From assembly GCA_945913015.1 (NCBI GenBank), contig CAMECH010000002.1, positions 91,593-155,592 of the forward strand: a stretch of 64,000 bases of DNA, given 5' to 3'. Below the pieces are notes generated by a model that ran no database searches, was not told the DNA's origin, and saw only the letters and a program-made list of their open reading frames with translations. The stretch is from an uncultured Bacteroides sp. (lineage in GTDB: Bacteria > Bacillota > Clostridia > Lachnospirales > Lachnospiraceae). Of the stretch, positions 53,054-61,410 are shown piece by piece; the stretch's first letter is position 1, and each line of letters starts with the position of its first letter. The position numbers and the translations under genes are program-made.

Positions 53054-55511
53054 TATCACTGCCTCCCTTCTCTTCTTCAACTTCATCCTTTGCCTCAATA
53101 ACATTTATATTATTGATATCAATTCTTCCCTTAACTTCACCTTTAACCACGCCGTGAATCTCTGCATCAACGACACCTGAAATATATCCTCTCAGGCGTC
53201 CGTTTATCACCATCGTTCCGCCCGTATTCTGTATAAGGTTATCTGTATTGATTGAAAATCTTGTCTTCTCAATAATGATGTCTCCCAGATACAATATCTG
53301 CGGAAGTACTCCCATTACAAGTATAATTGAGATAATTGTTCCGCGTCCGAGACATGTTCCGATTGCCGAGATAACCCCGTTGGTTGATAAAAATGATATC
53401 AGTATACCGGCAGAAGCAAGGATAGAGCCGGATGTGATAATCGTAGGAAATGCCTGATTGAGAGTCTCAATTATTGCATCCTTAATCGGAAGCTGCTTTT
53501 TGAGTTCGTCATATCTGCTTGATATTACAATGGCATAGTCAATATTGGCACCCATCTGTATTGAATTAACCACAAGGTATCCTAAGAAATACAGTGGCGA
53601 ATCCAGAATATACGGGAATGAGAAATTAAGCCATATACTTCCCTGAATGACAACAAGCAAAAGCACAGGAAGTCCTGCCGACTTAAATGTAAACAGCAGT
53701 ATAACCATTACAAACAATGCCGAAAGTATGCTTATTACAAGATTATCTCTTGCAAATGAAGATGAAAGGTCATAGTCACTTGTTGAATTTCCGACTATAT
53801 AAAAATTATCACTGTAATATCTGCCGATAACATCATGCATCGTATCAAGGAAGGCAAATGTCTCGTCACCTTCCTCAGGAAGTGTCAGATATACAAGCAT
53901 TCTTGTATAATTATCTGTCTTGAGCTGCAGCAATGCCTTGTCAAGTGTTTCTGACAAATCATCCATCTGCTCCTTTAAGTCTCCCTCCAGTGTCACATAT
54001 CCCTTGTCTAACTCTTCTGTCAGAAATTCAAACATATCAATCAGCGGTACACCGTAATTACTGCTTGAATTTATTATCTCACCGTAGTTTTTATCATTAA
54101 TCGCATATGCATCATACAAAAGCTGTGCGACCTCGTAATCCAGTCCTATAAGCTCTGAGAATTCTCTTGGCGTCAGGCTGTCTGTAAGCATATAACCATC
54201 CATTGCCTCCGTATTGGCAAGCCCCAGCGTCGACTCTACTTCGTCATACTGTTCAAGTTCTGCAAGCAGCTTCTTTTCTGATTCATAATCTCCGGACGGC
54301 ACGATAAGCGCAACCATATTGGTAGCTCCGAATGTTGATTCTATCTTATCCTTTGCTATCTGCGATTCGCTCTTTCTCGGCGTTGTCGTACTTCCGGCAC
54401 TAAAGCAGTACGGACATAAATTTGCCAGTACGCATGATACGATAACCAGCACTGCAAATATCGGAGGGATAATATATTTTGTTTTTATTGCAAATTTTCC
54501 AACTGCCGAAATTGACGGAATGAGATTCTTATGTACAGTTTTATCCATCCATTTGCTGAACACCATTATAAGCCCCGGCATTAGTGTAAATACCGAAAGC
54601 AGTGAAAGAATTATGGCTTTTATTAAGACAACAGCTAAATCCTGACCAATCTTAAACTGCATAAACGCAAGTGCAAGAAGACCTGAAACCGTTGTGAGGC
54701 TGCTGGAGGAAATCTCAGGAATTGCCTTGCTTAATGCTATTATAACAGCCTCTCTTGCCAGCTTGGTCTCCCTCTCCTCAGTATACCGGTGGCACAGTAT
54801 AATCGCATAATCGATGGCAAGCGCAAGCTGCAGCACTATTGTTACCGAATTTGAGATAAATGAAATTGTACCCAGCAAAAAATTAGTCCCCATATTAAGC
54901 AGAGCCGCCGCTATAAATGTAATAAGCAGCACGGGCACTTCCGCATATGACTTTGATGTAATAAGCAGTACTACAACGATAATTACTGCCGCAATTAAAG
55001 TAACAATCTGCATTTCGCCGGCGAGAGCCGCAGAATCGTCATTAGCTACAGTAGTCGAATAATAAACATCATAGCCCTTAAGTTTTTCTTTTATTTCATT
55101 CATTGCATTAACAGCTGTTTCATCATCCTCAGGCGTATCAAATGTAACATCAAAAAGGGCTGATGTCCCTTTATAATGCTCCTCTGAATTATCAAATGTA
55201 ACACTCGTCACGCCTTCTACAGCTTCTATCATCTTCGCTGTATCTTCTGCCCTGTCATAAGAGATATTGGCAAGAAGAATCTGTGCGGAGCCATACGTTA
55301 TAAATTCATCATTCATAACAGTAAGCCCCTGCCTTGTCTCCGTTGATTCAGGAAGATATTTTGTTATATCATTCTCAACATTTACCCAGTTGCGCGAAAA
55401 CAGGCAGAAAACCAGTGCTATTATGTAAACTAAAAAAAACAGGTTCCTTTTATCTACAATAAAAGTTGCCAGTTTTACCATAAAATTTTTATCTTCACTC
55501 TTCTCTTTCAT
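53037..55511 (-). CDS. MMPL/RND family transporter
   Basis: An 824-residue exporter with the RND plan: two halves, each one TM plus a large outer domain and then five TMs. The MMPL motifs IDYAIILCHRYTEERE (half 1) and IDYAIVISSRYDELKK (half 2) are present. A C-terminal tail of about 75 residues has short beta repeats (INGRLRGYISGVVDAEIHG) resembling bactofilin, then an acidic end. The ATG at 55,511 follows GAGGG. MMPL proteins move lipids or peptides; the substrate is unknown, and the coupled GLUG protein is the likely partner. Confidence 0.88.
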   Translation of the reverse strand: MKEKSEDKNFMVKLATFIVDKRNLFFLVYIIALVFCLFSRNWVNVENDITKYLPESTETRQGLTVMNDEFITYGSAQILLANISYDRAEDTAKMIEAVEGVTSVTFDNSEEHYKGTSALFDVTFDTPEDDETAVNAMNEIKEKLKGYDVYYSTTVANDDSAALAGEMQIVTLIAAVIIVVVLLITSKSYAEVPVLLITFIAAALLNMGTNFLLGTISFISNSVTIVLQLALAIDYAIILCHRYTEERETKLAREAVIIALSKAIPEISSSSLTTVSGLLALAFMQFKIGQDLAVVLIKAIILSLLSVFTLMPGLIMVFSKWMDKTVHKNLIPSISAVGKFAIKTKYIIPPIFAVLVIVSCVLANLCPYCFSAGSTTTPRKSESQIAKDKIESTFGATNMVALIVPSGDYESEKKLLAELEQYDEVESTLGLANTEAMDGYMLTDSLTPREFSELIGLDYEVAQLLYDAYAINDKNYGEIINSSSNYGVPLIDMFEFLTEELDKGYVTLEGDLKEQMDDLSETLDKALLQLKTDNYTRMLVYLTLPEEGDETFAFLDTMHDVIGRYYSDNFYIVGNSTSDYDLSSSFARDNLVISILSALFVMVILLFTFKSAGLPVLLLVVIQGSIWLNFSFPYILDSPLYFLGYLVVNSIQMGANIDYAIVISSRYDELKKQLPIKDAIIETLNQAFPTIITSGSILASAGILISFLSTNGVISAIGTCLGRGTIISIILVMGVLPQILYLGDIIIEKTRFSINTDNLIQNTGGTMVINGRLRGYISGVVDAEIHGVVKGEVKGRIDINNINVIEAKDEVEEEKGGSDNDGEK

Positions 55512-55600
55512 GCAATCCCTCATTTCAAATTTTACAATTTTAATCAATGTCAATTTTACCACTTTTTTCCCGGCATTCTATTAAATTAGTATAAAAAAAA

Positions 55601-55652
55601 CATTTCATTCTGATAAAAAATGATTTGCAAAATCACTTTTATCAGGGAAATG
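55601..55652 (-). terminator. Terminator of the PNPOx-like gene
   Basis: Long imperfect stem CATTTC...GATAAAA / TTTTATC...GAAATG followed by a run of eight T on the minus strand. Confidence 0.8.
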
Positions 55653-55719
55653 CTTTTTTAATATACAATAATTTTTTAGTTGCCTGCAGCAGCGGGCATA
55701 TTTTTCACACTATCATCCT

Positions 55720-56190
55720 TTATATACTTTGCTTCACTGAAAATTCTTCTACCGACAGCCTGTAAATATTGGTTCTTTCCAATGCGCTGCTGTCAAATTC
55801 CGGTTTTCCCGGGAAATCGTATTTCTTCATAATAACTTCAAATGCTCTTATTTTTTCTTCTGCTGCCGTAATCTGTTCTACATTGCCGGTGCCGATTACA
55901 CTTTTATACTTTGCACTCCATTTGCACGCAGTGTCCGCTTTTTTCAATTCAAAGCCGCAGTCCGTTTCAAAGCATACATGTGGAGCTTTCTTAAGTATGT
56001 CTGTTTTTCTTCCCTCCGTCGCAGAATGAAAATACAGGATTATCTGTCCGTCGTCTTCCTCCAGACCAAAGTTAACAGGTACAATGTAAGGAAATCCTTC
56101 ATCAGACATACCGAGTCTTAAGATTTCACACTGTCCGAATATCGAAAGCTTTTCACCAAAATCAGTTATTTCTTTGTCACTTCTTCTCAT
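55720..56190 (-). CDS. Pyridoxamine 5'-phosphate oxidase-like flavin-binding protein
   Basis: A 156-residue split-barrel protein of the NimA/PNPOx-like group (MRRSDKEITDFGEKLSIFGQ, GFPYIVPVNFGLEEDDGQ, YFHSATEGRKTDIL). Members bind FMN or F420; NimA types reduce nitroimidazoles. The ATG follows GAGG. Single gene with its own terminator. The substrate is unknown, and resistance should not be inferred from the fold alone. Confidence 0.85.
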   Translation of the reverse strand: MRRSDKEITDFGEKLSIFGQCEILRLGMSDEGFPYIVPVNFGLEEDDGQIILYFHSATEGRKTDILKKAPHVCFETDCGFELKKADTACKWSAKYKSVIGTGNVEQITAAEEKIRAFEVIMKKYDFPGKPEFDSSALERTNIYRLSVEEFSVKQSI

Positions 56191-56409
56191 AACAGCCTCA
56201 CTTTCCTGCCGGGTTATATGTATATTGTTGTAATGCTTTTTTGCAATATTAATATAACATAAAATATTGCAGGATAATTGTAGAATTTTATATCATGCAT
56301 TTGCGAAACTATTCTTTTATCACCTATGGTTGTACAATATCAACAATCCATATTGTTGAAAGAAGGATAGTTAATAATATACTGTAGATTCTACTGACTA
56401 ATTAATATT

Positions 56410-57156
56410 TCAGCTCATTCTTTCAAACACATACTCAATATCAGAAGATAAATCACTCCTGAATATATAGCCAAGTCTGTCAAATTTCTGCAAATCTGAT
56501 GGATTTTCTATCCTGTTTTCCGCCATGAATTTTACCATCTCACCTCTGGCCATTTTGGCATAAGTCCCCTTAGTTACAAGCTTATCACCATATTTCTCGC
56601 AGAAAGTAATCGTAATATATCTGTCTTCCAAAGCAAGATATTTTTCAATACATTTAGAATATTCCTTTGATGCCAGATTAATGATTATGCCGCTTTCATC
56701 CCTGACTTCCTTATATAACCGGTCACCCCAAAACTCATACAAATCCTTTGATTTACCAATAGCCGCTTTTGCCTGCATCTCCAACCGATATGGTGTTACA
56801 CCATCCATTGCCTTCAGCACTCCATAAAATGCCGAAAGGATGCGCAGATGTTCCTGTACATAGTCAAAATGTCCCTCCTCAAACACTGCAGGCGCCATAT
56901 ACTGATATGCTATTCCTTCATATGTAAGTACTGCCGGAGTCAGATTTTCCCTTAAACTCATATTCCTAAGGCGTTTAAAATTCTGCTCAGCTATTTTGTC
57001 ATTACATCTCCATATTTTCTTTAATTCATCGTAAGACTTACTTTTAAGCCATTCCTGAATTTCTTCTGTCTTATTAAGATACACCGGCGTTCCCAGTGGT
57101 GCCAGACTATCTGAGTTCATCTTCATTTTCTTAGCCGGCGAAAGAATGATTTTCAC
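56410..57156 (-). CDS. yaaA: Peroxide stress protein YaaA
   Basis: A 248-residue UPF0246 protein. MKIILSPAKKM, AFYGVLKAMDGVTPYRLEMQ and INLASKEYSK are signatures of the family, which in E. coli limits free iron during peroxide stress and binds DNA. Translation starts at GTG; no ATG is near. It follows the HAD phosphatase gene by 28 bp and is probably co-transcribed. Confidence 0.93.
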   Translation of the reverse strand: MKIILSPAKKMKMNSDSLAPLGTPVYLNKTEEIQEWLKSKSYDELKKIWRCNDKIAEQNFKRLRNMSLRENLTPAVLTYEGIAYQYMAPAVFEEGHFDYVQEHLRILSAFYGVLKAMDGVTPYRLEMQAKAAIGKSKDLYEFWGDRLYKEVRDESGIIINLASKEYSKCIEKYLALEDRYITITFCEKYGDKLVTKGTYAKMARGEMVKFMAENRIENPSDLQKFDRLGYIFRSDLSSDIEYVFERMS

Positions 57157-57184
57157 TTTTATCTGCTGCCCCCTATGTTTGTCT

Positions 57185-57835
57185 TCATTTTATAATATCT
57201 GCCAAATCAGCTATTCTGTCAATAACGTAATCCGCACCGGCTTCAAGTAACTGCTTTCTGTTTGAATTTCCATATGTGACGCCACAGGTAAATGTGCCTG
57301 CATTCCTTCCCATTGCAACATCCATTGGCATATCACCAATGACCAGCGTCTGTTCAGGCTTATAACATAAGTCATTAAGCGTTTTCAGCACAGGCTCCGG
57401 ATTTGGCTTTAAAAATGCCGTATCTTCTCCGCCCAGCATATACGGGAAAAAATGTGCAATATTCATTTTATCAAGAAATTCTTTGAGAGAAGCATTATTT
57501 CTCGAGGAAGCAATAGTTGTCAAAATTCCTTTCTCCTTTAACAAAGCAAGTATTTCGGCTACATCAGGAAATAACGTCGGTGGTATGGTTTTCTTTTTCT
57601 CATCAAAAATTTTACGATAGGTTGACACGCATAAATCAAGCATCTGCTCTGACAGTTCAGGATATATTTTCCGGAAACCGATTTTAGAGGAAAAACCTAT
57701 TGTAGAAGCACAAGTTTCTTCGTCTGCTACATTAAGTCCTAAAACTTTCATTGTTTCCTGCTTTGCAATAACAATTGTTTTTCTCGTATCTGCAATCGTT
57801 CCGTCAAAATCAAATATTACTAATTTTATATTCAT
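57185..57835 (-). CDS. HAD family hydrolase (phosphoglycolate phosphatase-like)
   Basis: A 216-residue HAD phosphatase with all four motifs: FDFDGTIAD (motif I, nucleophile Asp9), ASSRNN (II), KPNPEP (III) and GDMPMDVAMGRNAG (IV), plus a helical cap. Gph/PpaX-like; substrate not predictable. The ATG follows AGGAGAGGATAGG. It lies between the MFS gene (83 bp upstream) and yaaA. Confidence 0.92.
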   Translation of the reverse strand: MNIKLVIFDFDGTIADTRKTIVIAKQETMKVLGLNVADEETCASTIGFSSKIGFRKIYPELSEQMLDLCVSTYRKIFDEKKKTIPPTLFPDVAEILALLKEKGILTTIASSRNNASLKEFLDKMNIAHFFPYMLGGEDTAFLKPNPEPVLKTLNDLCYKPEQTLVIGDMPMDVAMGRNAGTFTCGVTYGNSNRKQLLEAGADYVIDRIADLADIIK

Positions 57836-57918
57836 AAACGCCTATCCTCTCCTGATTAGAAGCTGCCGCCTCACATATTTTTCTTGCAATAGGTTCTAAA
57901 TGTAAACTTCCGGTTGCA

Positions 57919-59136
57919 TTATCCATTTTCAGGCTTTTTCTTCTCCGTCCCAATTGATATTCCGTAAAATACAATTGCCATTAACTGGACTGCAACAGAA
58001 ACAGTCACCATCACCGGAATATTTATATCGTATAGTGCGCCCATGCACCAGCTTCCCAAAAACCAGAAGATTCCAAAGCCCGTCTCAAAAATTCCAAACC
58101 CTGTAGAGCGCATATTTCTCGGAATAATTTTGCTGACAGCAGCTTTCATAATACTTTCCTGAGCCCCCATTCCTATTCCCCATATTATAATCCCCACAAT
58201 TATTAACACGGGATTCTCCGTCAGAAATACAAGGCCTGCAAATGTACTGCTAATCAGTGTAGATATCATCAAAGCTTTTAGCCCTACCTTGTCAAACAGC
58301 CAGCCAAAGAATAATGCAGCAAAAGCATCAACTGCCATTGCAAGGGCATACAGTAAGCTGAGCGTTGATTCCGGAAAGACCTTTGCATTGGCAGAGTGAA
58401 GTGTAATAAGAGTAAAGTCAGCAAATCCAAACGCAAACAGGCTGATTGCAATCATATAAAAGACAAATGATTTCTTAAATTCAAATTTAATATTTTCTTC
58501 TTCCTCTTTTTCAAACATTTCGGGATGAGGATATTTGTATTTGGAGAACAGCACAAGTGCAATTGTTATCAATGCCGGTATTCCCAAAAACAAAAAGCAT
58601 GCCCTGTATGTAGATATAAGATTGCCGGTGCCTTTTATCACACTGATTATGAATAAAATCACCGGTCCGAGAAATGCTCCCAGCTGGTCTAAAAACTCCT
58701 GATAAGCAAATCCTTTTCCCTGACCTATCTCTGATGACGCAAAACTTACAAGTGTATTCTTTGCCGGCTTCTTAACTGCCTTTCCGACACGCTCTATAAT
58801 TACAAGCCCACATGCAACAATCCATCCATTTTCCGGTACAAGCGCAAGCGCAGGAATCGCAAGCACCTGTATCACATATCCAAATATAACAAGTGTCCAG
58901 TAATGCTTTGTTTTATCGGCAATTCTGCCTGATATAATTCTCAGTCCGTATCCAAGCAGTTCGCCAAGTCCCGATATAAAACCTATTGTTGCCGCTGAAG
59001 CTCCCGTAAGATTCAGGTATTCACCCAGGACACTTCTTCCGCCCTCATGTGTCATATCTGAAAACAGACTTACTATTCCCATTAAAAATATAAATGCTAA
59101 CGCTCCGCTAACCTGCTTTTTATGCTTTTCGCTCAT
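57919..59136 (-). CDS. Major facilitator superfamily transporter
   Basis: A 405-residue, 12-TM MFS carrier. GISWLSD-type family opening is replaced by FSDMTHEGGRSVLGEYL after TM1, then GLGELLGYGLRIISGRIADK (motif A-like loop) and, between halves, a charged loop (FEKEEEENIKFEF). The second half has GWLFDKVGLKAL. Substrate unknown. The start at 59,136 is set by GGGG seven bases upstream and by the normal N-terminus; the open 40-codon extension is the dispersed leader repeat. Follows the 153-residue membrane gene on the same strand. Confidence 0.87.
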   Translation of the reverse strand: MSEKHKKQVSGALAFIFLMGIVSLFSDMTHEGGRSVLGEYLNLTGASAATIGFISGLGELLGYGLRIISGRIADKTKHYWTLVIFGYVIQVLAIPALALVPENGWIVACGLVIIERVGKAVKKPAKNTLVSFASSEIGQGKGFAYQEFLDQLGAFLGPVILFIISVIKGTGNLISTYRACFLFLGIPALITIALVLFSKYKYPHPEMFEKEEEENIKFEFKKSFVFYMIAISLFAFGFADFTLITLHSANAKVFPESTLSLLYALAMAVDAFAALFFGWLFDKVGLKALMISTLISSTFAGLVFLTENPVLIIVGIIIWGIGMGAQESIMKAAVSKIIPRNMRSTGFGIFETGFGIFWFLGSWCMGALYDINIPVMVTVSVAVQLMAIVFYGISIGTEKKKPENG

Positions 59137-59242
59137 TTTAATCCCCATTCCGCAGACGCTTATGCATCGAAGAAATCGCGAGCCAAATATCGGATTTGGT
59201 TCTGCGATAATTGCTTTTTTGTGGCGCCTGCGGCACAAACAG
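59137..59242 (-). repeat. Structured leader repeat, copy 3 (MFS gene)
   Basis: Third copy of the three-hairpin element. Hairpin B has an A-C mismatch (GAACC / GGCTC) and hairpin C keeps GATGC / GCGTC. It ends in GGAATGGGG and the MFS start. It fills nearly all of the gap from the upstream gene, whose stop lies 11 bp away. Confidence 0.8.
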
Positions 59243-59252
59243 TCATCCTTTT

Positions 59253-59714
59253 TCATTCAAGCTTTATATTAATTGTACTGACTGCTACCGCAACAATGCC
59301 TATTGTTTCAAGCAATATATCTGCCATAAGCGGCACTCTCAATAAATATGATATTACCGAATATAATGCAAATGCCGCTGCAAACAACGCAAATCTTTTG
59401 AAATGCCTTATGGCATATTTTTTTCTGTTATCTGTACCTGCCTTTGCAGCCTCCTCATAAGACATGTCTGTATACCAGTATATTTTCTCTGTTTTATAAA
59501 TAACCCACGTAAGCAGTGCCATCCATAAATTCATGCCATTAAAGATAATTATGCTTATAAGTTCAGCACCGGCATTCGGAATAAATGGCAAAAGAAACAT
59601 TAGCAGCACAAACAAACTCATAAGTCCTGCAAAACCTTTGTAACTTTTTTCCCCATATTCTTTTTCCATGCCTGCTTCCATATTTATCTTTTCTTCCACA
59701 CTATCCGCTCCCAT
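59253..59714 (-). CDS. Small membrane protein downstream of ABC exporter
   Basis: A 153-residue protein with about four TMs (roughly 28-48, 52-72, 108-128, 130-148) and a polar linker with TDMSYEEAAKAGTDNRKKY. The start is uncertain: the ATG at 59,714 is 15 bases after the upstream stop with AAGAAG; the ATGs at residues 12 and 16 also fit. It is probably translated with the ABC exporter pair. No family recognised. Confidence 0.65.
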   Translation of the reverse strand: MGADSVEEKINMEAGMEKEYGEKSYKGFAGLMSLFVLLMFLLPFIPNAGAELISIIIFNGMNLWMALLTWVIYKTEKIYWYTDMSYEEAAKAGTDNRKKYAIRHFKRFALFAAAFALYSVISYLLRVPLMADILLETIGIVAVAVSTINIKLE

Positions 59715-59729
59715 TTTCTAAATTCTTCT

Positions 59730-61388
59730 TTATATTGAAACAACCACATCTGCTGTTGCTATCGTTGATGGTCTGTGTGCTATCATAAGAATCAGCCTTC
59801 CATCCTTCATATCATTAATTGATTTCTGTATAAGCTGTTCAGACTCATTATCCAACGCAGACGTAGCTTCGTCAAGCACTATTACAGACGCATTTTTAAG
59901 AATTGCCCTTGCAATTGCAACTCTCTGCCGTTGCCCGCCTGACAGCGTGTTACCTCGCTCTCCGAGAACCGTGTCATACCCATGTTCAAGCTTAACTATG
60001 AAATCATGTGCATTGGCCTTCTTTGCAGCTTCTATTATCTGTTCATCCGTAGCATCCGGATTGCCATTTCTTATATTTTCGCGCACCGTATCATGAAACA
60101 TATATGCCTCCTGCGGAATATACGCAATCATTGCCCTTGTGGCCTCAAGTCCTATTTCATATATGTCATGCCCGCCTATCTTAATGCTCCCTCCGTCAAT
60201 TCTGTAAAATCCCATAAGCAGCTCCATAAGCGTACTTTTCCCACGGCCTGATTCTCCTGTCAGCGCATAACTTTTCCCAATTGTAAATTTAGCGCTGTAC
60301 CCTTCAAATACCTTCTGTTCCTTTCCCTCATATCCAAATGTCACATTATCAAATTCTACATATGGATTTTCACATGTATTTAACGGGCTGTATGTACCGG
60401 ATATAGTGCCATTACGCAGTTCCTCATCAGGTATATGCAGAAAATCAAGCACACGTTCTGCATTTACAAGCCAGCTCGTAAGGCTTGGAATATACTGCCC
60501 CATCATAAGGAAATTATACTGAAATGCTCCATACATCATGTACAAAGACAGCAGATTACCGACTTTTCCATTATATTTCTGAATATATATAATTCCCATT
60601 GCAAGAAATGCTACTGCGCCAATCAGGTCAAATGCACTCCTCAGTGCCGCAACAAGCGACTCAACTCTTCCCTGCTTTTTCATGTTGCGCCCGCATCTTT
60701 CATTGGCATCGCCGTACTGACGTCTTATAACCGCCTTAAGCGGAAACATCCTTATAGTTTCCATCCCCTGAAGCATATCTGTCACAGAGCGGCTTATCGC
60801 TTTATTATCCTCCGAAATATTGCGGCTGTACCCTGCAAGCACAGGAACCATTATAAGATTAAGAGCAAGCGACAGCACACACAGCACAAACAGCCCTGCC
60901 ATAACTGGCGGACATTTCATAAACATCGGAACAACACAGACACACACCATTATTACCGGCATCATTACACGTCTAAGCCTTGAGCCGAATATACCGGATG
61001 CCATACTTGTATCATATGTGAGCTTTGACATGAAATCTCCCGTATGATTTTTCTCATAAAAGCTGACCGGAAGCATCAATGCCTTGCCAAATACTATATT
61101 GCGCATTGTTGCCCCTGTACGCTTGGCTTCATTGTTGTAGCAGACACCAAGCACATTACTGATGACAAATTCAAGTATTGCAAATATAATTATCCGCTTT
61201 ACAATATCCGTATTCCAAAGGCTTGTGCCGGATACGGCAGTATCTGTTATAAGACCTACAATGTCTGATAACATAACAACTGTTATTCCACTGATAATGC
61301 CCATCGCAATTATCTCGCCAAAATAAAGCAATGCTCTCCACCCCTGAAACCTGGCAACAAGTTCTTTCAGTATTCTAAAATTTTTCAC
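59730..61388 (-). CDS. ABC exporter half, subunit 2
   Basis: A 552-residue exporter half with a six-TM domain (about 1-310) and an ATPase domain with GESGRGKST, LSGGQRQR, VIVLDEATSALDN and IAHRPS. The protein ends right after ATADVVVSI, about 20-25 residues earlier than usual for the family (the GT(H)xEL tail is missing); the following bases still read KKNLENG in another frame, so a recent frameshift is possible. The start is a GTG six bases after GGGG. It lies 23 bp after subunit 1, with which it forms a heterodimer. Confidence 0.87.
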   Translation of the reverse strand: MKNFRILKELVARFQGWRALLYFGEIIAMGIISGITVVMLSDIVGLITDTAVSGTSLWNTDIVKRIIIFAILEFVISNVLGVCYNNEAKRTGATMRNIVFGKALMLPVSFYEKNHTGDFMSKLTYDTSMASGIFGSRLRRVMMPVIMVCVCVVPMFMKCPPVMAGLFVLCVLSLALNLIMVPVLAGYSRNISEDNKAISRSVTDMLQGMETIRMFPLKAVIRRQYGDANERCGRNMKKQGRVESLVAALRSAFDLIGAVAFLAMGIIYIQKYNGKVGNLLSLYMMYGAFQYNFLMMGQYIPSLTSWLVNAERVLDFLHIPDEELRNGTISGTYSPLNTCENPYVEFDNVTFGYEGKEQKVFEGYSAKFTIGKSYALTGESGRGKSTLMELLMGFYRIDGGSIKIGGHDIYEIGLEATRAMIAYIPQEAYMFHDTVRENIRNGNPDATDEQIIEAAKKANAHDFIVKLEHGYDTVLGERGNTLSGGQRQRVAIARAILKNASVIVLDEATSALDNESEQLIQKSINDMKDGRLILMIAHRPSTIATADVVVSI

Positions 61389-61410
61389 GCTAATCCCCAC
61401 TTCCGTATCA

